Shown: positions 8,026 through 16,952, counted from the first letter of the stretch. The stretch: 64,000 bases of DNA from Ramlibacter sp. WS9 (GCF_003797765.1 NZ_RKMB01000003.1:248001-312000), one strand, 5' to 3'. The notes: a model not told the origin generated them from the sequence alone. Numbers and translations: made by a program.

Positions 8026-8730
8026 TCAACACTGGATCGCGTTGCGGCAGAACTTCTCCAGCTCGCTCACCACCGCTTGCCCGGCGACGGGATTCCTGGC
8101 TTTGGGACCCACCTCCAGGCTCAGCTTCATTTCGTACTTCTTGAAGAAGTCGTCGAACAGCTCGCCACCCAGCGTTGCATAAGCGGTGAGGGTGTCATGC
8201 TGGGTGTCGTGCGACAGCAGCACGGCGCACAAGGGCTGTGACGCGGGGCCGGACAGCACTTCGGCGCCGCGGGCCGGGTCGTACTGGCTGTGATCGGCGC
8301 AGCAGTGGATCAAGGCGTCCTGCACACCCCGTTGTGCCCGGTTTTTGCGAAAGCTGATGAAGCTCACGTCGCGTGTGGGGTAGACCAGCTGGTGCGCGCA
8401 GATCGCGGAAAAAGCCACCACGCTCCGGTTCGCGCCGACCCCGCCGGGCCAGGCATAGGCGTCCCGGGCCTTGGTGCTCAGCGACTGCGGATTGGCGGGC
8501 TTGCCCAGGTCCAGCAGGAACGCCGGCGTCGCTTCGTAGGGGTAATGGAAGACGTAATTGGTGAGCGGCTTGAGACGCGACGCCTTGAGCGGCTCGCCCT
8601 GCGCGTTGACCAGCAACGCTTTCGCATAGGACCTGGGCTTGGCGTTGGCAGCAAATGCGGGGAGCGCCGTGCCCGCCGACAGGCATGCCGCGCCCGCCGT
8701 GCACGACTCGATGAAGCTGCGTCGATCCAT
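8026..8730 (-). CDS. Tat-exported Rieske [2Fe-2S]-like protein
   Basis: This 234-residue protein begins MDRRSFIESC followed by a hydrophobic Ala-rich stretch ending PAFA-AN, a twin-arginine export signal. A Rieske-type cluster site follows: C111-A-H113 and C144-A-D-H147, the CxH...CxxH pattern with 30 residues between, though the surrounding glycines are atypical. A second cysteine (C143) adjoins the ligand and two more lie at the C-terminus. The protein is probably a periplasmic electron carrier. It sits alone, convergent with the aminotransferase gene. Its partner enzyme is unknown. ATG 8730 is chosen because it gives the export signal directly; a longer open frame upstream lacks sense. Confidence 0.75.
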   Translation of the reverse strand: MDRRSFIESCTAGAACLSAGTALPAFAANAKPRSYAKALLVNAQGEPLKASRLKPLTNYVFHYPYEATPAFLLDLGKPANPQSLSTKARDAYAWPGGVGANRSVVAFSAICAHQLVYPTRDVSFISFRKNRAQRGVQDALIHCCADHSQYDPARGAEVLSGPASQPLCAVLLSHDTQHDTLTAYATLGGELFDDFFKKYEMKLSLEVGPKARNPVAGQAVVSELEKFCRNAIQC

Positions 8731-8875
8731 AGTCGCTCGAAGTAGACCATGCGACCCGGCCGCGCAGCACCGGGCTTTGTACCGAAGATGAAAGTAGCCA
8801 TGCACGCCGAATGCGCAGCCGTATGGATGCACCGTTCGGGCCGATGGGCAATCTCCAGGCCGGCGAGCCTGCCTT

Positions 8876-11800
8876 TCAGCTATTGAGCTGGCCCCACAAT
8901 TTCTCCAACCGCTTCACGCTCACGGGCTGCGGCGTGCGCAGCTCCTGGGCGAAGAAGCTCACCCGCAGTTCTTCGAGCAGCCAGCGGAACTCCTGCATGC
9001 GGTCATCGACTGCGCCCTTGCGCTCGGCGACCAATCGCCAATAGCGCTGTTCCTGCGGCTTCAGTTCGGCCATGCGGGACACATCGCGTGCCGGATCGGC
9101 ACGCAGCTTGTCCAGCCGCAGCACGATGGCTTTCAGGTAGCGCGGGAAGTGCTGCAGCTGTGCCCAAGGGGTCACGGCCAGGAATCGCTTGGGCATCAGC
9201 CGCTGTAGTTGCTGGGCCGCGTCGCCTGTAGCGTCGGGCTGGTTCTTCGTGTCCTTGATCTTGCGCACCGCCGACGCGTACTCAATCAGCACCGTGCCCG
9301 CCAGGCGCGCCACTTCGTTGGCAATGAGCGTCAGGCGGCCGCGCCCCTCCTCGATCCGCCGCTTGAAGCCGGGCTCGTCGTCCGGCAACGGCGTCTGCAT
9401 GAAGGCGCGGTCCAGGGCGACTTCGATGATCTGTTCCCGCAGTTCTTCGTGGGTGCCGAGCGGCATGTAGGCCACGGCCATCTTCTGCAGGTCCGGGATG
9501 TTCTTTTCCAGGTACTTGAGCGCATCCCGGATCTGCAGCGCGAACAGGCGGCGCAGTCCCGTGCGGTGCTTCGCCGCCGCCACTTCCGGTTCGTCGAAAA
9601 CCTCGATCGTGACGGCGTCGCCCAAGTCGACCAGGGCAGGAAAGCCGATGAGGCTCGTGCCGCCCTTGCGCACTTCCATCAGTTCGGGAAGCTCGCCGAA
9701 CGTCCAGGCGGTGTATCGCTGGTCTGATACACCCCTCACCCCCGCCCTCTCCCCGGTGGGGAGAGGGAGTTTGGCTCCCTCTCCCGCTTGCGGGAGAGGG
9801 CTGGGGTGAGGGTCGGTCTTCGCCGCCACCTTCATCCCCGCGAGTGCCTGAAACGCGCCCCGCGCCTGCGCCCCCAGCTCCGCCTTCAACGCACCCAGGT
9901 TGCGCCCCATGCCCATCTGCCGGCCGTGCTCGTCGACCACGCGGATATTCATGAACAGGTGGGCCGGCAGCATGTCCAGCTTGAAGTCGGCACGCTTCAC
10001 ATCGAGGCTCGTGGCGTCTCGCACCAGCTTCAGAAGCGCATCGGTCAGCGACCCGACTGCCCAGGCCTGCGGCTGCGACAGCTGGCCGGCGAGCCGCGTC
10101 GCCGACTCCGGCAACGGCACGAAACGCGAACGCGGCCGCTGCGGCAGGCTCTTGAGCAGCGCTTGCACCTTGTCCTTGAGCATGCCCGGCACCAGCCACT
10201 CGGCTCGCTCCTCGCTCACCTGGTTCAGCACGAACAGCGGCACCGTCACCGTGAGGCCATCGCGTATGTCACCGGGCTCGTGCAGGTAGGCCGCGGCGCA
10301 ATCGACGCCGCCAAGCCGGATCGTTTTCGGAAACGCGTCGGTGGTGATGCCGGCCGCCTCGTGCCGCATCAGCTCGTCGCGCGTGAGTTTCAGCAACGCC
10401 GGGTTGGACCGGCTCGCTTCACGGAACCAGCGCTCGAAGGTCGCGCCGCTGAACACGTCGCGCGGGATGAACTTGTCGTAGAACGCGTAGATCAGTTCCT
10501 CGTCCACCAGCACGTCCTGCCGGCGCGACTTGTGTTCCAGCTCCTCGACCTGCTTGACGAGCTTCTGGTTGGCGGCAAGAAAAGGCAGCTTCGTGTCCCA
10601 CTGCCCGGCCACCAGCCCTTCGCGGATGAAGATCTCTCGCGCGCCTTGCAGGTCGACACGCGCGAACGGCACGCGCCGGCCGCTGTAGATCACCAGGCCA
10701 TAGAGCGTCGCGCGTTCCAGCGACATCACTTCAGCCGCCTTCTTTTCCCAGTGCGGATCGAGCAGCTGCTTCTTGAGCAGGTGGCCCGCCACGTGCTCGA
10801 TCCACAGCGGCTCGATGTTCGCGATGCCGCGGCCGAAGAGGCGCGTCGTCTCCACCAGTTCCGCGCTGACGATCCAGCGGCCGGGCTTCTTTTTCAGGTG
10901 CGCGCCGGGATGGCGATAGAACTTGATGCCGCGCGCGCCGAGGTACACATCCTCGTCCTCCGGCTTGACGCCGATGTTGCCCAGCAGGCCCGCCAGCATC
11001 GACTTGTGCAGTTCCTCGTAGCTCGCCGGCTGGCTGTTGAGCCGCCACTTGTGCTCCGCCACCACCGTGTGCAATTGGCTATGGATGTCGCGCCACTCAC
11101 GCACGCGACGGACATTGACGAAGTTCTGCCGCAGCAGCTGTTCGTACTGCCGGTTCGACAGCTTGTGCTCCTTACCGTGCCCGCCCTTCGAGTCTTCCAG
11201 CCACTTCCACAGTTTCAGGTAGCCGGAGAACTCGCTCTTCTCGTCGTCGAATTTCGCGTGCTGCTGGTCGGCCTGCGTCTGCATCTCCATCGGCCGGTCG
11301 CGCACGTCCTGCACGGAAAGTGCAGATGCAATGACAAGCACTTCGTCCAGCGCACCGCGCTCGCGCCCTTCCAGGATCATCCGGCCCACGCGCGGGTCCA
11401 GCGGCAGCTTGGCCAACTCGCCACCCATGGGCGTCAGCTCGTTGCCGTCGTCCACGGCGCCCAGCTCGTTCAGCAACTGGTAGCCATCCGCGATGGCGCG
11501 TCGAGAAGGCGCCTCGATGAAGGGGAAGTCTTCCACCGAGCCCAGGCGCAGCGACTTCATCCGCAGAATGACGCCGGCCAGTGAGGAGCGCAGGATTTCC
11601 GGATCGGTAAACCGTGGCCGCCCCGCGAAATCCTTCTCGTCGTAAAGGCGGATGCAGATACCGTTGGCCACGCGGCCGCAGCGGCCCGCGCGCTGGTTGG
11701 CGGCGGCCTGGCTGATCGGCTCCACCAGCAACTGCTCCACCTTGCTGCGGAAGCTGTACCGCTTCACGCGCGCCGTGCCGGCATCGATCACGTAGCGGAT

Positions 11801-12733
11801 ACCCGGCACGGTCAGCGAAGTCTCGGCCACGTTGGTGGCGAGCACGATGCGCCGGCCGTTGTGGTCGTCGAAGATGCGGTCCTGCTCGGCCTGCGAGAGG
11901 CGCGCGAAGAGCGGCAGCACTTCCGCGTTGCGCGTCAGCGGCTGATGCGACAGGTGCTTGCGCAGGTGGTCCGCAGCCTCGCGGATCTCGCGCTCGCCGG
12001 GCAGAAAGACCAATATGTCGCCACCACCGCCGCCCTGCCAGAGTTCATCCACGCCATCGGCGATGGCCTCGTTCAGCCCGTAGTCGCGCGAGTCCTCGAA
12101 CGGCCGCCAACGCTGCTCCACCGGAAACATCCGACCCGAGACGTAGATCACCGGCGCCGGCCCCTTGGCCGACCCGAAGTGCTGCGCGAAGCGGTCCGCG
12201 TCGATAGTGGCCGACGTGACGATGATCTTCAGGTCGGGCCGCCGCGGCAGGATCTCGCGCAGATAGCCGAGCAGGAAATCGATGTTGAGGCTGCGCTCGT
12301 GCGCCTCGTCGATGATGATGGTGTCGTAGGCCTTGAGCAGGGGATCGGTCTGCGTCTCCGCCAGCAGGATGCCGTCGGTCATCAGCTTGACCGAGGCGTC
12401 GCGCGACAGCCTGTCCTGGAAGCGCACCTTGAAGCCGACCACCTCGCCCAGCGGCGTCTTCAACTCCTCGGCGATGCGCTTGGCCACGCTGGATGCGGCG
12501 ATCCGGCGCGGCTGCGTGTGGCCGATCAATGGCCCTTTGCCACCCGGATAGTTCAGCTTGCCCCGGCCCATCGCGAGGGCGATCTTGGGCAGCTGAGTCG
12601 TCTTGCCCGAGCCGGTCTCGCCACAGACGATGACCACCTGGTGCGCCGCGATCGCGGCCGTGATCTCCTCGCGCTTGGCGGAGACCGGCAGGGATTCGGG
12701 GAAGGTGATCGAAACCGGCAGTCGATCAGACAA
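8876..12733 (-). CDS. hrpA: ATP-dependent RNA helicase HrpA (DEAH family)
   Basis: HrpA is a large DEAH-box helicase involved in mRNA processing and ribosome rescue. At 1285 residues it has the full family length. Walker A GETGSGKT is at 38-45, the box DEAH at 142-145, and TNVAETSLTVPGI and the QRAGRCGRV motif VI lie in the second RecA domain; winged-helix, HA2, OB and the DUF3418 C-terminal domain follow. Two oddities stand out. The only usable start is a TTG at 12733, inside the last codons of the toxin gene upstream. An 83-bp palindromic repeat (9730-9812) is read in frame at about residues 974-1002, adding a Pro/Gly-rich linker with HPSPLPQAGEG and GERAGVRG. Confidence 0.95.
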   Translation of the reverse strand: MSDRLPVSITFPESLPVSAKREEITAAIAAHQVVIVCGETGSGKTTQLPKIALAMGRGKLNYPGGKGPLIGHTQPRRIAASSVAKRIAEELKTPLGEVVGFKVRFQDRLSRDASVKLMTDGILLAETQTDPLLKAYDTIIIDEAHERSLNIDFLLGYLREILPRRPDLKIIVTSATIDADRFAQHFGSAKGPAPVIYVSGRMFPVEQRWRPFEDSRDYGLNEAIADGVDELWQGGGGGDILVFLPGEREIREAADHLRKHLSHQPLTRNAEVLPLFARLSQAEQDRIFDDHNGRRIVLATNVAETSLTVPGIRYVIDAGTARVKRYSFRSKVEQLLVEPISQAAANQRAGRCGRVANGICIRLYDEKDFAGRPRFTDPEILRSSLAGVILRMKSLRLGSVEDFPFIEAPSRRAIADGYQLLNELGAVDDGNELTPMGGELAKLPLDPRVGRMILEGRERGALDEVLVIASALSVQDVRDRPMEMQTQADQQHAKFDDEKSEFSGYLKLWKWLEDSKGGHGKEHKLSNRQYEQLLRQNFVNVRRVREWRDIHSQLHTVVAEHKWRLNSQPASYEELHKSMLAGLLGNIGVKPEDEDVYLGARGIKFYRHPGAHLKKKPGRWIVSAELVETTRLFGRGIANIEPLWIEHVAGHLLKKQLLDPHWEKKAAEVMSLERATLYGLVIYSGRRVPFARVDLQGAREIFIREGLVAGQWDTKLPFLAANQKLVKQVEELEHKSRRQDVLVDEELIYAFYDKFIPRDVFSGATFERWFREASRSNPALLKLTRDELMRHEAAGITTDAFPKTIRLGGVDCAAAYLHEPGDIRDGLTVTVPLFVLNQVSEERAEWLVPGMLKDKVQALLKSLPQRPRSRFVPLPESATRLAGQLSQPQAWAVGSLTDALLKLVRDATSLDVKRADFKLDMLPAHLFMNIRVVDEHGRQMGMGRNLGALKAELGAQARGAFQALAGMKVAAKTDPHPSPLPQAGEGAKLPLPTGERAGVRGVSDQRYTAWTFGELPELMEVRKGGTSLIGFPALVDLGDAVTIEVFDEPEVAAAKHRTGLRRLFALQIRDALKYLEKNIPDLQKMAVAYMPLGTHEELREQIIEVALDRAFMQTPLPDDEPGFKRRIEEGRGRLTLIANEVARLAGTVLIEYASAVRKIKDTKNQPDATGDAAQQLQRLMPKRFLAVTPWAQLQHFPRYLKAIVLRLDKLRADPARDVSRMAELKPQEQRYWRLVAERKGAVDDRMQEFRWLLEELRVSFFAQELRTPQPVSVKRLEKLWGQLNS
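9730..9812. repeat. REP-like palindromic repeat inserted in the hrpA coding sequence
   Basis: Two hairpins lie back to back: CCCTCTCCCC GGTGGGGAGAGGG, then CCCTCTCCCGC TTGCGGGAGAGGG. They are bracketed by outer arms CCCCTCACCCC and GGGGTGAGGG. A related element lies at 24000-24077. The size and nested palindromes are those of dispersed REP/MITE-type repeats. It contributes no stop codon in the hrpA frame, so the gene reads through it as a 28-residue insertion. Confidence 0.85.
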
Positions 12734-13142
12734 AGGGATTTTCCAAGGCTGCGCCGGTGGGCTTGTAGTGCGCGGTGTTGCGTGTCACCACCGTCAGGCC
12801 ATGCACCAGGGCAATGGCCGCGACCTGCTTGTCGACGATGTTCTGGGCGTGCGGCACGAGAAGGCGCCCCCAAACCTGCGCCGCCTCCTCGCCGAAGGGA
12901 AGGATCTGCCCTTCGAACTCGCCTGTCACCCGGTCCAGCCACTTTTCCAGCAGCGCGCTCTGGGATGCGTCACCGCGGTGCCGCACTTTCTCGATGCCGT
13001 GCCTCAGCTCGCCGAGTGTGATGACGGACAGGTAGACGGCACGCCGCGCTGCCTGGGCATCGCGCAGGAACGCCACCGCGCCTCGATTGGCGCGGGCCCC
13101 TTTGCGCAGTTCACTCACCACGTCGGTGTCCAGCAGGTACAT
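12726..13142 (-). CDS. PIN-domain toxin, FitB/VapC family
   Basis: This is a 138-residue PIN-domain ribonuclease, the toxin of a type II toxin-antitoxin pair. The first acidic residue is in the N-terminal LLDTDVVSEL, the conserved Glu in SVITLGELRHGIEK, the third acidic residue in NIVDKQVAAIAL, and the final strand reads VVTRNTAHYK. The active-site quartet therefore looks intact. The best family match is FitB. Its ATG overlaps the antitoxin stop by one base. Its own stop lies inside the first codons of hrpA, making a three-gene co-directional unit. Confidence 0.88.
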   Translation of the reverse strand: MYLLDTDVVSELRKGARANRGAVAFLRDAQAARRAVYLSVITLGELRHGIEKVRHRGDASQSALLEKWLDRVTGEFEGQILPFGEEAAQVWGRLLVPHAQNIVDKQVAAIALVHGLTVVTRNTAHYKPTGAALENPFV

Positions 13143-13378
13143 CAGTTCTTCTTGCGTGCGGTTCGGGTCTTGGCCGGGTGGCGGGCGAAATCTTCATCCA
13201 GGCCCACATCGGGCATGCTCATCAACACCTCGACGAAGCTCTTCTTTTTCGGCGCCCTCAGGGCCTCTTCGAGAATGCGCCGATGCTCTTCTTCCGCGCT
13301 GTGGCCATGCTTGGCGGCGCGCTGCTTGAGCGCCAGCACCAGCGGCGGGTCGACGTTGCGGACAACCAGTTGGCTCAT
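13142..13378 (-). CDS. FitA-like antitoxin (ribbon-helix-helix)
   Basis: This antitoxin has 78 residues. The N-terminal ribbon-helix-helix MSQLVVRNVDPPLVLALKQR and the HGHSAEEEHRRILEEAL segment are typical of FitA-like antitoxins that bind the toxin promoter. The C-terminal tail, rich in Phe, Asp and basic residues (DEDFARHPAKTRTARKKN), would wrap the PIN toxin. An AAGGAG ribosome site lies just upstream of ATG 13378. A tandem TGATAGCA element 23 bp upstream is the likely operator. Confidence 0.88.
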   Translation of the reverse strand: MSQLVVRNVDPPLVLALKQRAAKHGHSAEEEHRRILEEALRAPKKKSFVEVLMSMPDVGLDEDFARHPAKTRTARKKN

Positions 13379-13400
13379 GGGTGGCTCCTTTCGACCTTGT

Positions 13401-13418
13401 TGATAGCAATGATAGCAC
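13401..13418. promoter_or_regulatory. Probable FitA-type operator (tandem TGATAGCA)
   Basis: TGATAGCAA (13401-13409) and TGATAGCAC (13410-13418) are direct 9-bp copies starting 23 bp upstream of the antitoxin ATG. As I recall the literature, the gonococcal FitAB operator consists of TGCTATCA and TGATAGCA half-sites, which are the same octamer and its complement. Here the two copies are tandem rather than inverted. The rest of 13419-13718, before the protease gene, holds a G+C-rich stretch with no gene I can support. Confidence 0.6.
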
Positions 13419-13718
13419 CAGGGCGCCATCGTTGCGGCCAGGCCACAAGTGGGCAACACGCTGCCGAAAGCCCTTCCAGAAACCGGGGCACTGCTCGTAT
13501 CATCGCCCTCCCATGTTTGCAATCACCATGCCCTCCCGCTTGTGCTTAGGCACCGCAAGCCGCGCTTTGCGCGGCGGGGTCATGCGTTTCTCCCTGGCCT
13601 GACGCCGCCCCGCGCGCGTCCTGCCGGACGCGACGCCCGACCCCACCTGGTTTCTTGCTGCCTGCCACGGTCGGGCCGGCCGTGGCCCGTCATTATTTTT
13701 CTTGTTTCGTTGCACACC

Positions 13719-15683
13719 ATGCAAACCATCGTCGATCCCGCGCTGCGCGCCGTCTTGTCGGAGCGCACCGCCCGCTTGCGCGAAGTCGCGCAGGAACTGA
13801 AGGCCGAGCTGTTCGGCATCGATGACGTGATCGACCGCGTCATCGATTCGCTGCGCGCCTGGTACGTCCTGCCGCAGATCATCAGCCGGCCGGTCATCGT
13901 CTGCCTGTGGGGCCTGACCGGCACCGGCAAGACTCAGCTGACGCGCAAGCTCGCGCAGAAGCTGGGTTTCTACGACCGCTTCATCGAAGTCCAGATGGAC
14001 GGCTTCAGCCATGGCTCCGGCTACCGTACCGCGGGCTCGGTCTCTGCCATGCTGGCCGAATCCGGCATCGAGGAAGGCGAGCCCGGCATCCTGGTGCTGG
14101 ACGAGTTCCAGCGCTTTCGCACCGTCGACACCAAGGGCACCGACATCAAGGTCGAGCGCTACCAGGACGTCTGGGCGCTGCTGTCCGACGGCCGGCTCGC
14201 ACCTTCGCTGTCCTTTCTCGGCGAGATTGAGTCCACGCTGGCCTGGTCGCAGTACGGCGAAGACGAACGCACTGACGAGGAAAAGGCAAAGAAGGCCAAG
14301 TTCCGCCTGTCGCCTTACGAAGCCAAGGAACTCAAGCGCAGCCTCAAGCTGAAGGAACCGCTGTTGGAGATCATGGCCTGGGAGCCCGCGCAGCTGCAGG
14401 CCCGCATTTACGAATTCCGCGGCCAGCAGCAGACCTGGGAGACCGACTACAGCAAACTGCTGGTGTTCGTGGCCGGCAACCTGGACGAGATGTACAGCGA
14501 GATGGCCACGCGCGTGGAGGACTGCGACACCGACGCCGACATCTTCCACGAGCTCACGCGCAAGTTGTCGCTGATCGACGTGAAGAAGGCCCTATCCGAC
14601 CGCTTCAAGCCGGAGCAGATCGCGCGCCTGGGCAACAACCACGTCATTTACCCTTCGTTCAGCCGCGCGACCTACGAGCGCCTGATCGTGTCCATCTGCG
14701 ACCGCTACCTGGCCGAAGTCACCGCCACGTCAGGCGTTCGCTTTCGCATCGACGCCAGCCTGCTGGAGCAAATCTACGCCAATGCCGTCTTCCCGGCGCA
14801 GGGCACGCGGCCGCTGTTCTCGTCCATTCACGCGATCCTGAGCGCGACGCTGGTGGACGCGGCGCTGTGGGCATTGGAAGGCGGCGTTGCGGCCGGCGAC
14901 ACGGGCACGATCTCGTTCGACGTCGCGCGACAAGGCCTGCGGGTGCGCTTCGACGGCCACGAGCGCTTCTTTGCCGCCAACTTCGAGCTGAACCGGCTCA
15001 AGCAGCGTGCCAACCCGGACTTCCGCGCGCTGCTGGCGGTGCACGAGGCCGGCCACGGCCTGGCATATGGCCTGCTGTTTGGCCGGCCGCCGCAAGAGAT
15101 CAAGATCAACGTGGCGTCTTTCGAGGGCGGCTACAACAGCTACAGCGCGCTCAAGGCCAGTTCGCGCCGCAACTGCCTGGACCGCATCTGCGTGGGCCTG
15201 TCGGGCCGCGCCGCCGAGCACATGGTGTTCGGCAAGGCGGCCTGCACCACCGGCGCCGAGCAGGACCTGCGCACCGCGACGGCGGCAGCCGCGCAGTTCG
15301 TGCGGCACCACGGCTTCGGCAGCCGCTTGAGCCGCACCGACGTCGCGCGCGATCCGGACGAGAACCTCAACACCGGCGTCGACGCGACCAATGAGGAAAT
15401 CGAGGCCCTGCTGGCACAGGAATACGCTCGCGCCCTGGCGCTGTTGAACGGCCATGCCGCCGTCTTCGTCAAGCTGGTGGACTGCCTGGTGCAGAACGGC
15501 AGCGTGCCGCGCGAGGAAGTCGCGCATCTGCTTGGCCTCAAGACCGGCGGCGACCTGAGCGTCCTGGAACCCTACGCCGCGCGGCTGGAGGCTTTTCGCG
15601 CCGGTGCTGCCGCACTGGACAAAGTCAGCTCGACGCGCGCATCCGCTCACGCCGGCTCAACGTCCGGCACCTCGGCAATCTGA
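13719..15683 (+). CDS. Soluble AAA+ ATPase fused to FtsH-type M41 zinc peptidase
   Basis: This 654-residue protein joins a Clp-like AAA+ module to an FtsH-class peptidase. Walker A is GLTGTGKT (65-72) and Walker B ILVLDEF (124-130); a VAGNLDE sensor-1 lies near 251-257 and a Clp-type sensor-2 GTRPL at 362-366. The peptidase has HEAGH at 442-446 (two zinc His and the catalytic Glu), GLSGRAAEHMVFG at 493-505, and D516 in TGAEQDL as the expected third ligand. Unlike FtsH there are no membrane segments, and the AAA+ part resembles ClpX/HslU. An in-frame reading extends upstream to 13449. ATG 13719 is chosen on domain grounds, without a strong ribosome site. The 3' end overlaps the convergent GGDEF gene by 37 bp. 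Confidence 0.85.
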   Translation: MQTIVDPALRAVLSERTARLREVAQELKAELFGIDDVIDRVIDSLRAWYVLPQIISRPVIVCLWGLTGTGKTQLTRKLAQKLGFYDRFIEVQMDGFSHGSGYRTAGSVSAMLAESGIEEGEPGILVLDEFQRFRTVDTKGTDIKVERYQDVWALLSDGRLAPSLSFLGEIESTLAWSQYGEDERTDEEKAKKAKFRLSPYEAKELKRSLKLKEPLLEIMAWEPAQLQARIYEFRGQQQTWETDYSKLLVFVAGNLDEMYSEMATRVEDCDTDADIFHELTRKLSLIDVKKALSDRFKPEQIARLGNNHVIYPSFSRATYERLIVSICDRYLAEVTATSGVRFRIDASLLEQIYANAVFPAQGTRPLFSSIHAILSATLVDAALWALEGGVAAGDTGTISFDVARQGLRVRFDGHERFFAANFELNRLKQRANPDFRALLAVHEAGHGLAYGLLFGRPPQEIKINVASFEGGYNSYSALKASSRRNCLDRICVGLSGRAAEHMVFGKAACTTGAEQDLRTATAAAAQFVRHHGFGSRLSRTDVARDPDENLNTGVDATNEEIEALLAQEYARALALLNGHAAVFVKLVDCLVQNGSVPREEVAHLLGLKTGGDLSVLEPYAARLEAFRAGAAALDKVSSTRASAHAGSTSGTSAI

Positions 15684-16870
15684 CCCGATGCCTGGTCGTG
15701 CCAGGCGACGCGGCTGTCATAGCTCCACGCGGTGCGAGACATCGCTCGCGACATCGCCACGGCCGCAGAGGGCCGCACTTGCGCGGTCGTCGCTAGCACG
15801 CCGACACCGACTTGGGCGCCCCACTCCGCCCGCCCCACATCCAGGTCAGTGGGCGCGGCGCCTTCGCTGAGCACCACGGGCCGCGACAACCGGTCGGCGA
15901 CCAGCCGGCCCAGCTGCAGCAGGCGCTGCATGTCGGCCGTGCGGCGCACCAGGAGCAGGAAGCCATCGTCGCCGAGGCGCCCGATCTCGACTTCGGCCGG
16001 CACACAGCGGCGCAGGCGGCTGGCGCAGACGAACAGCGCGTGATTGAGGGCCGATCGACCGTGAAGGTTCTCGAGCGTGTAGAGATTGCCGATCGAGACC
16101 ACGATCACGCCCAACGCGCGGGTCACATCCTCGTGCTGCTTGTAGAAAGCGAGTCCCACCATCTGCCCCGTCTCGGCGTGCGAGCGCATGCGTGTGACCG
16201 GGTCGTAGCTGGGGCCATGGGCCACTGCCGCGCGCAACTCGATCAGGTACGAGTAGCGGGCCCACAAGGCTGTCGCCATGGTAGCCAGATAGGCCATGCC
16301 TGCCACGGCGCTGACCGCGTGCACGGGCCAGGAAACGCCGTCGCGGTGCAGCGCGATCCAGGAGAGCCCGCCGACCGCCACCAGCATGAACGAGACGCCC
16401 GACACCGCGACCCAGGCGAGCCGGTCGCCGCGCCGCGCACTGCGCACGCAGGCCACCAGCATGGCCGCTCCCACTGCGAAAGCCATCATCGAGCTCAGCG
16501 CCAGCGATTGCTCGGCCTCGAGCGTCCAGCCGACCAGCAACACCACGCCGGCCAGCGCCAACAGCGCTCCTCGAATCCTTCGGGCCTTGGAGCGGTCGCG
16601 CATCAAGCCCAGCATGGCCAGGAGCATCTGGCCGAGCACGACCGCGCTGATGGCTGCAACGTGGGCCAGCAGGCGGGCCTGCACCGTGGGATCGGCAATC
16701 GGCAGCCAGCCCAGGTAAGCCACGGCGAAGACGGCTGACACCATCGCCGACAGCGCCGCGGTCAGGGCCACCCGCTGGAGCGAAGCCGCGAACGCGGCCA
16801 GAGACCCAGCCAGCATCAAGGCCACGCTGCCGAAGAAGGCTCCCCAGAAACCGATCGCAACCGCATCCAT
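15647..16870 (-). CDS. Membrane protein with degenerate GGDEF domain
   Basis: The 407-residue protein has seven or so membrane segments in residues 1-210 and a C-terminal diguanylate-cyclase-like domain (about 220-395) opening with YDPVTRMRSHAE. At the active-site position the GGDEF signature has become GDDGF (within GRLGDDGFLLLVRR), losing the catalytic arrangement. It therefore probably senses a signal or binds nucleotide rather than making c-di-GMP. It diverges from argA with 82 bp between starts. Its last codons overlap the end of the protease gene tail to tail. Confidence 0.82.
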   Translation of the reverse strand: MDAVAIGFWGAFFGSVALMLAGSLAAFAASLQRVALTAALSAMVSAVFAVAYLGWLPIADPTVQARLLAHVAAISAVVLGQMLLAMLGLMRDRSKARRIRGALLALAGVVLLVGWTLEAEQSLALSSMMAFAVGAAMLVACVRSARRGDRLAWVAVSGVSFMLVAVGGLSWIALHRDGVSWPVHAVSAVAGMAYLATMATALWARYSYLIELRAAVAHGPSYDPVTRMRSHAETGQMVGLAFYKQHEDVTRALGVIVVSIGNLYTLENLHGRSALNHALFVCASRLRRCVPAEVEIGRLGDDGFLLLVRRTADMQRLLQLGRLVADRLSRPVVLSEGAAPTDLDVGRAEWGAQVGVGVLATTAQVRPSAAVAMSRAMSRTAWSYDSRVAWHDQASGQIAEVPDVEPA

Positions 16871-16952
16871 TGGCCACAGACCATACCTGCCGGCCCCACG
16901 AAAGGCAATCGGGCCACCCAGGTGATTGCCTTACACTTTCCCGACACCTTTC

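Noticed and set aside
9788..11584. 598-codon plus-strand frame opposite hrpA
   Set aside because: The composition is typical of a reverse-complement shadow, and the minus-strand hrpA has uninterrupted helicase motifs across the same bases.
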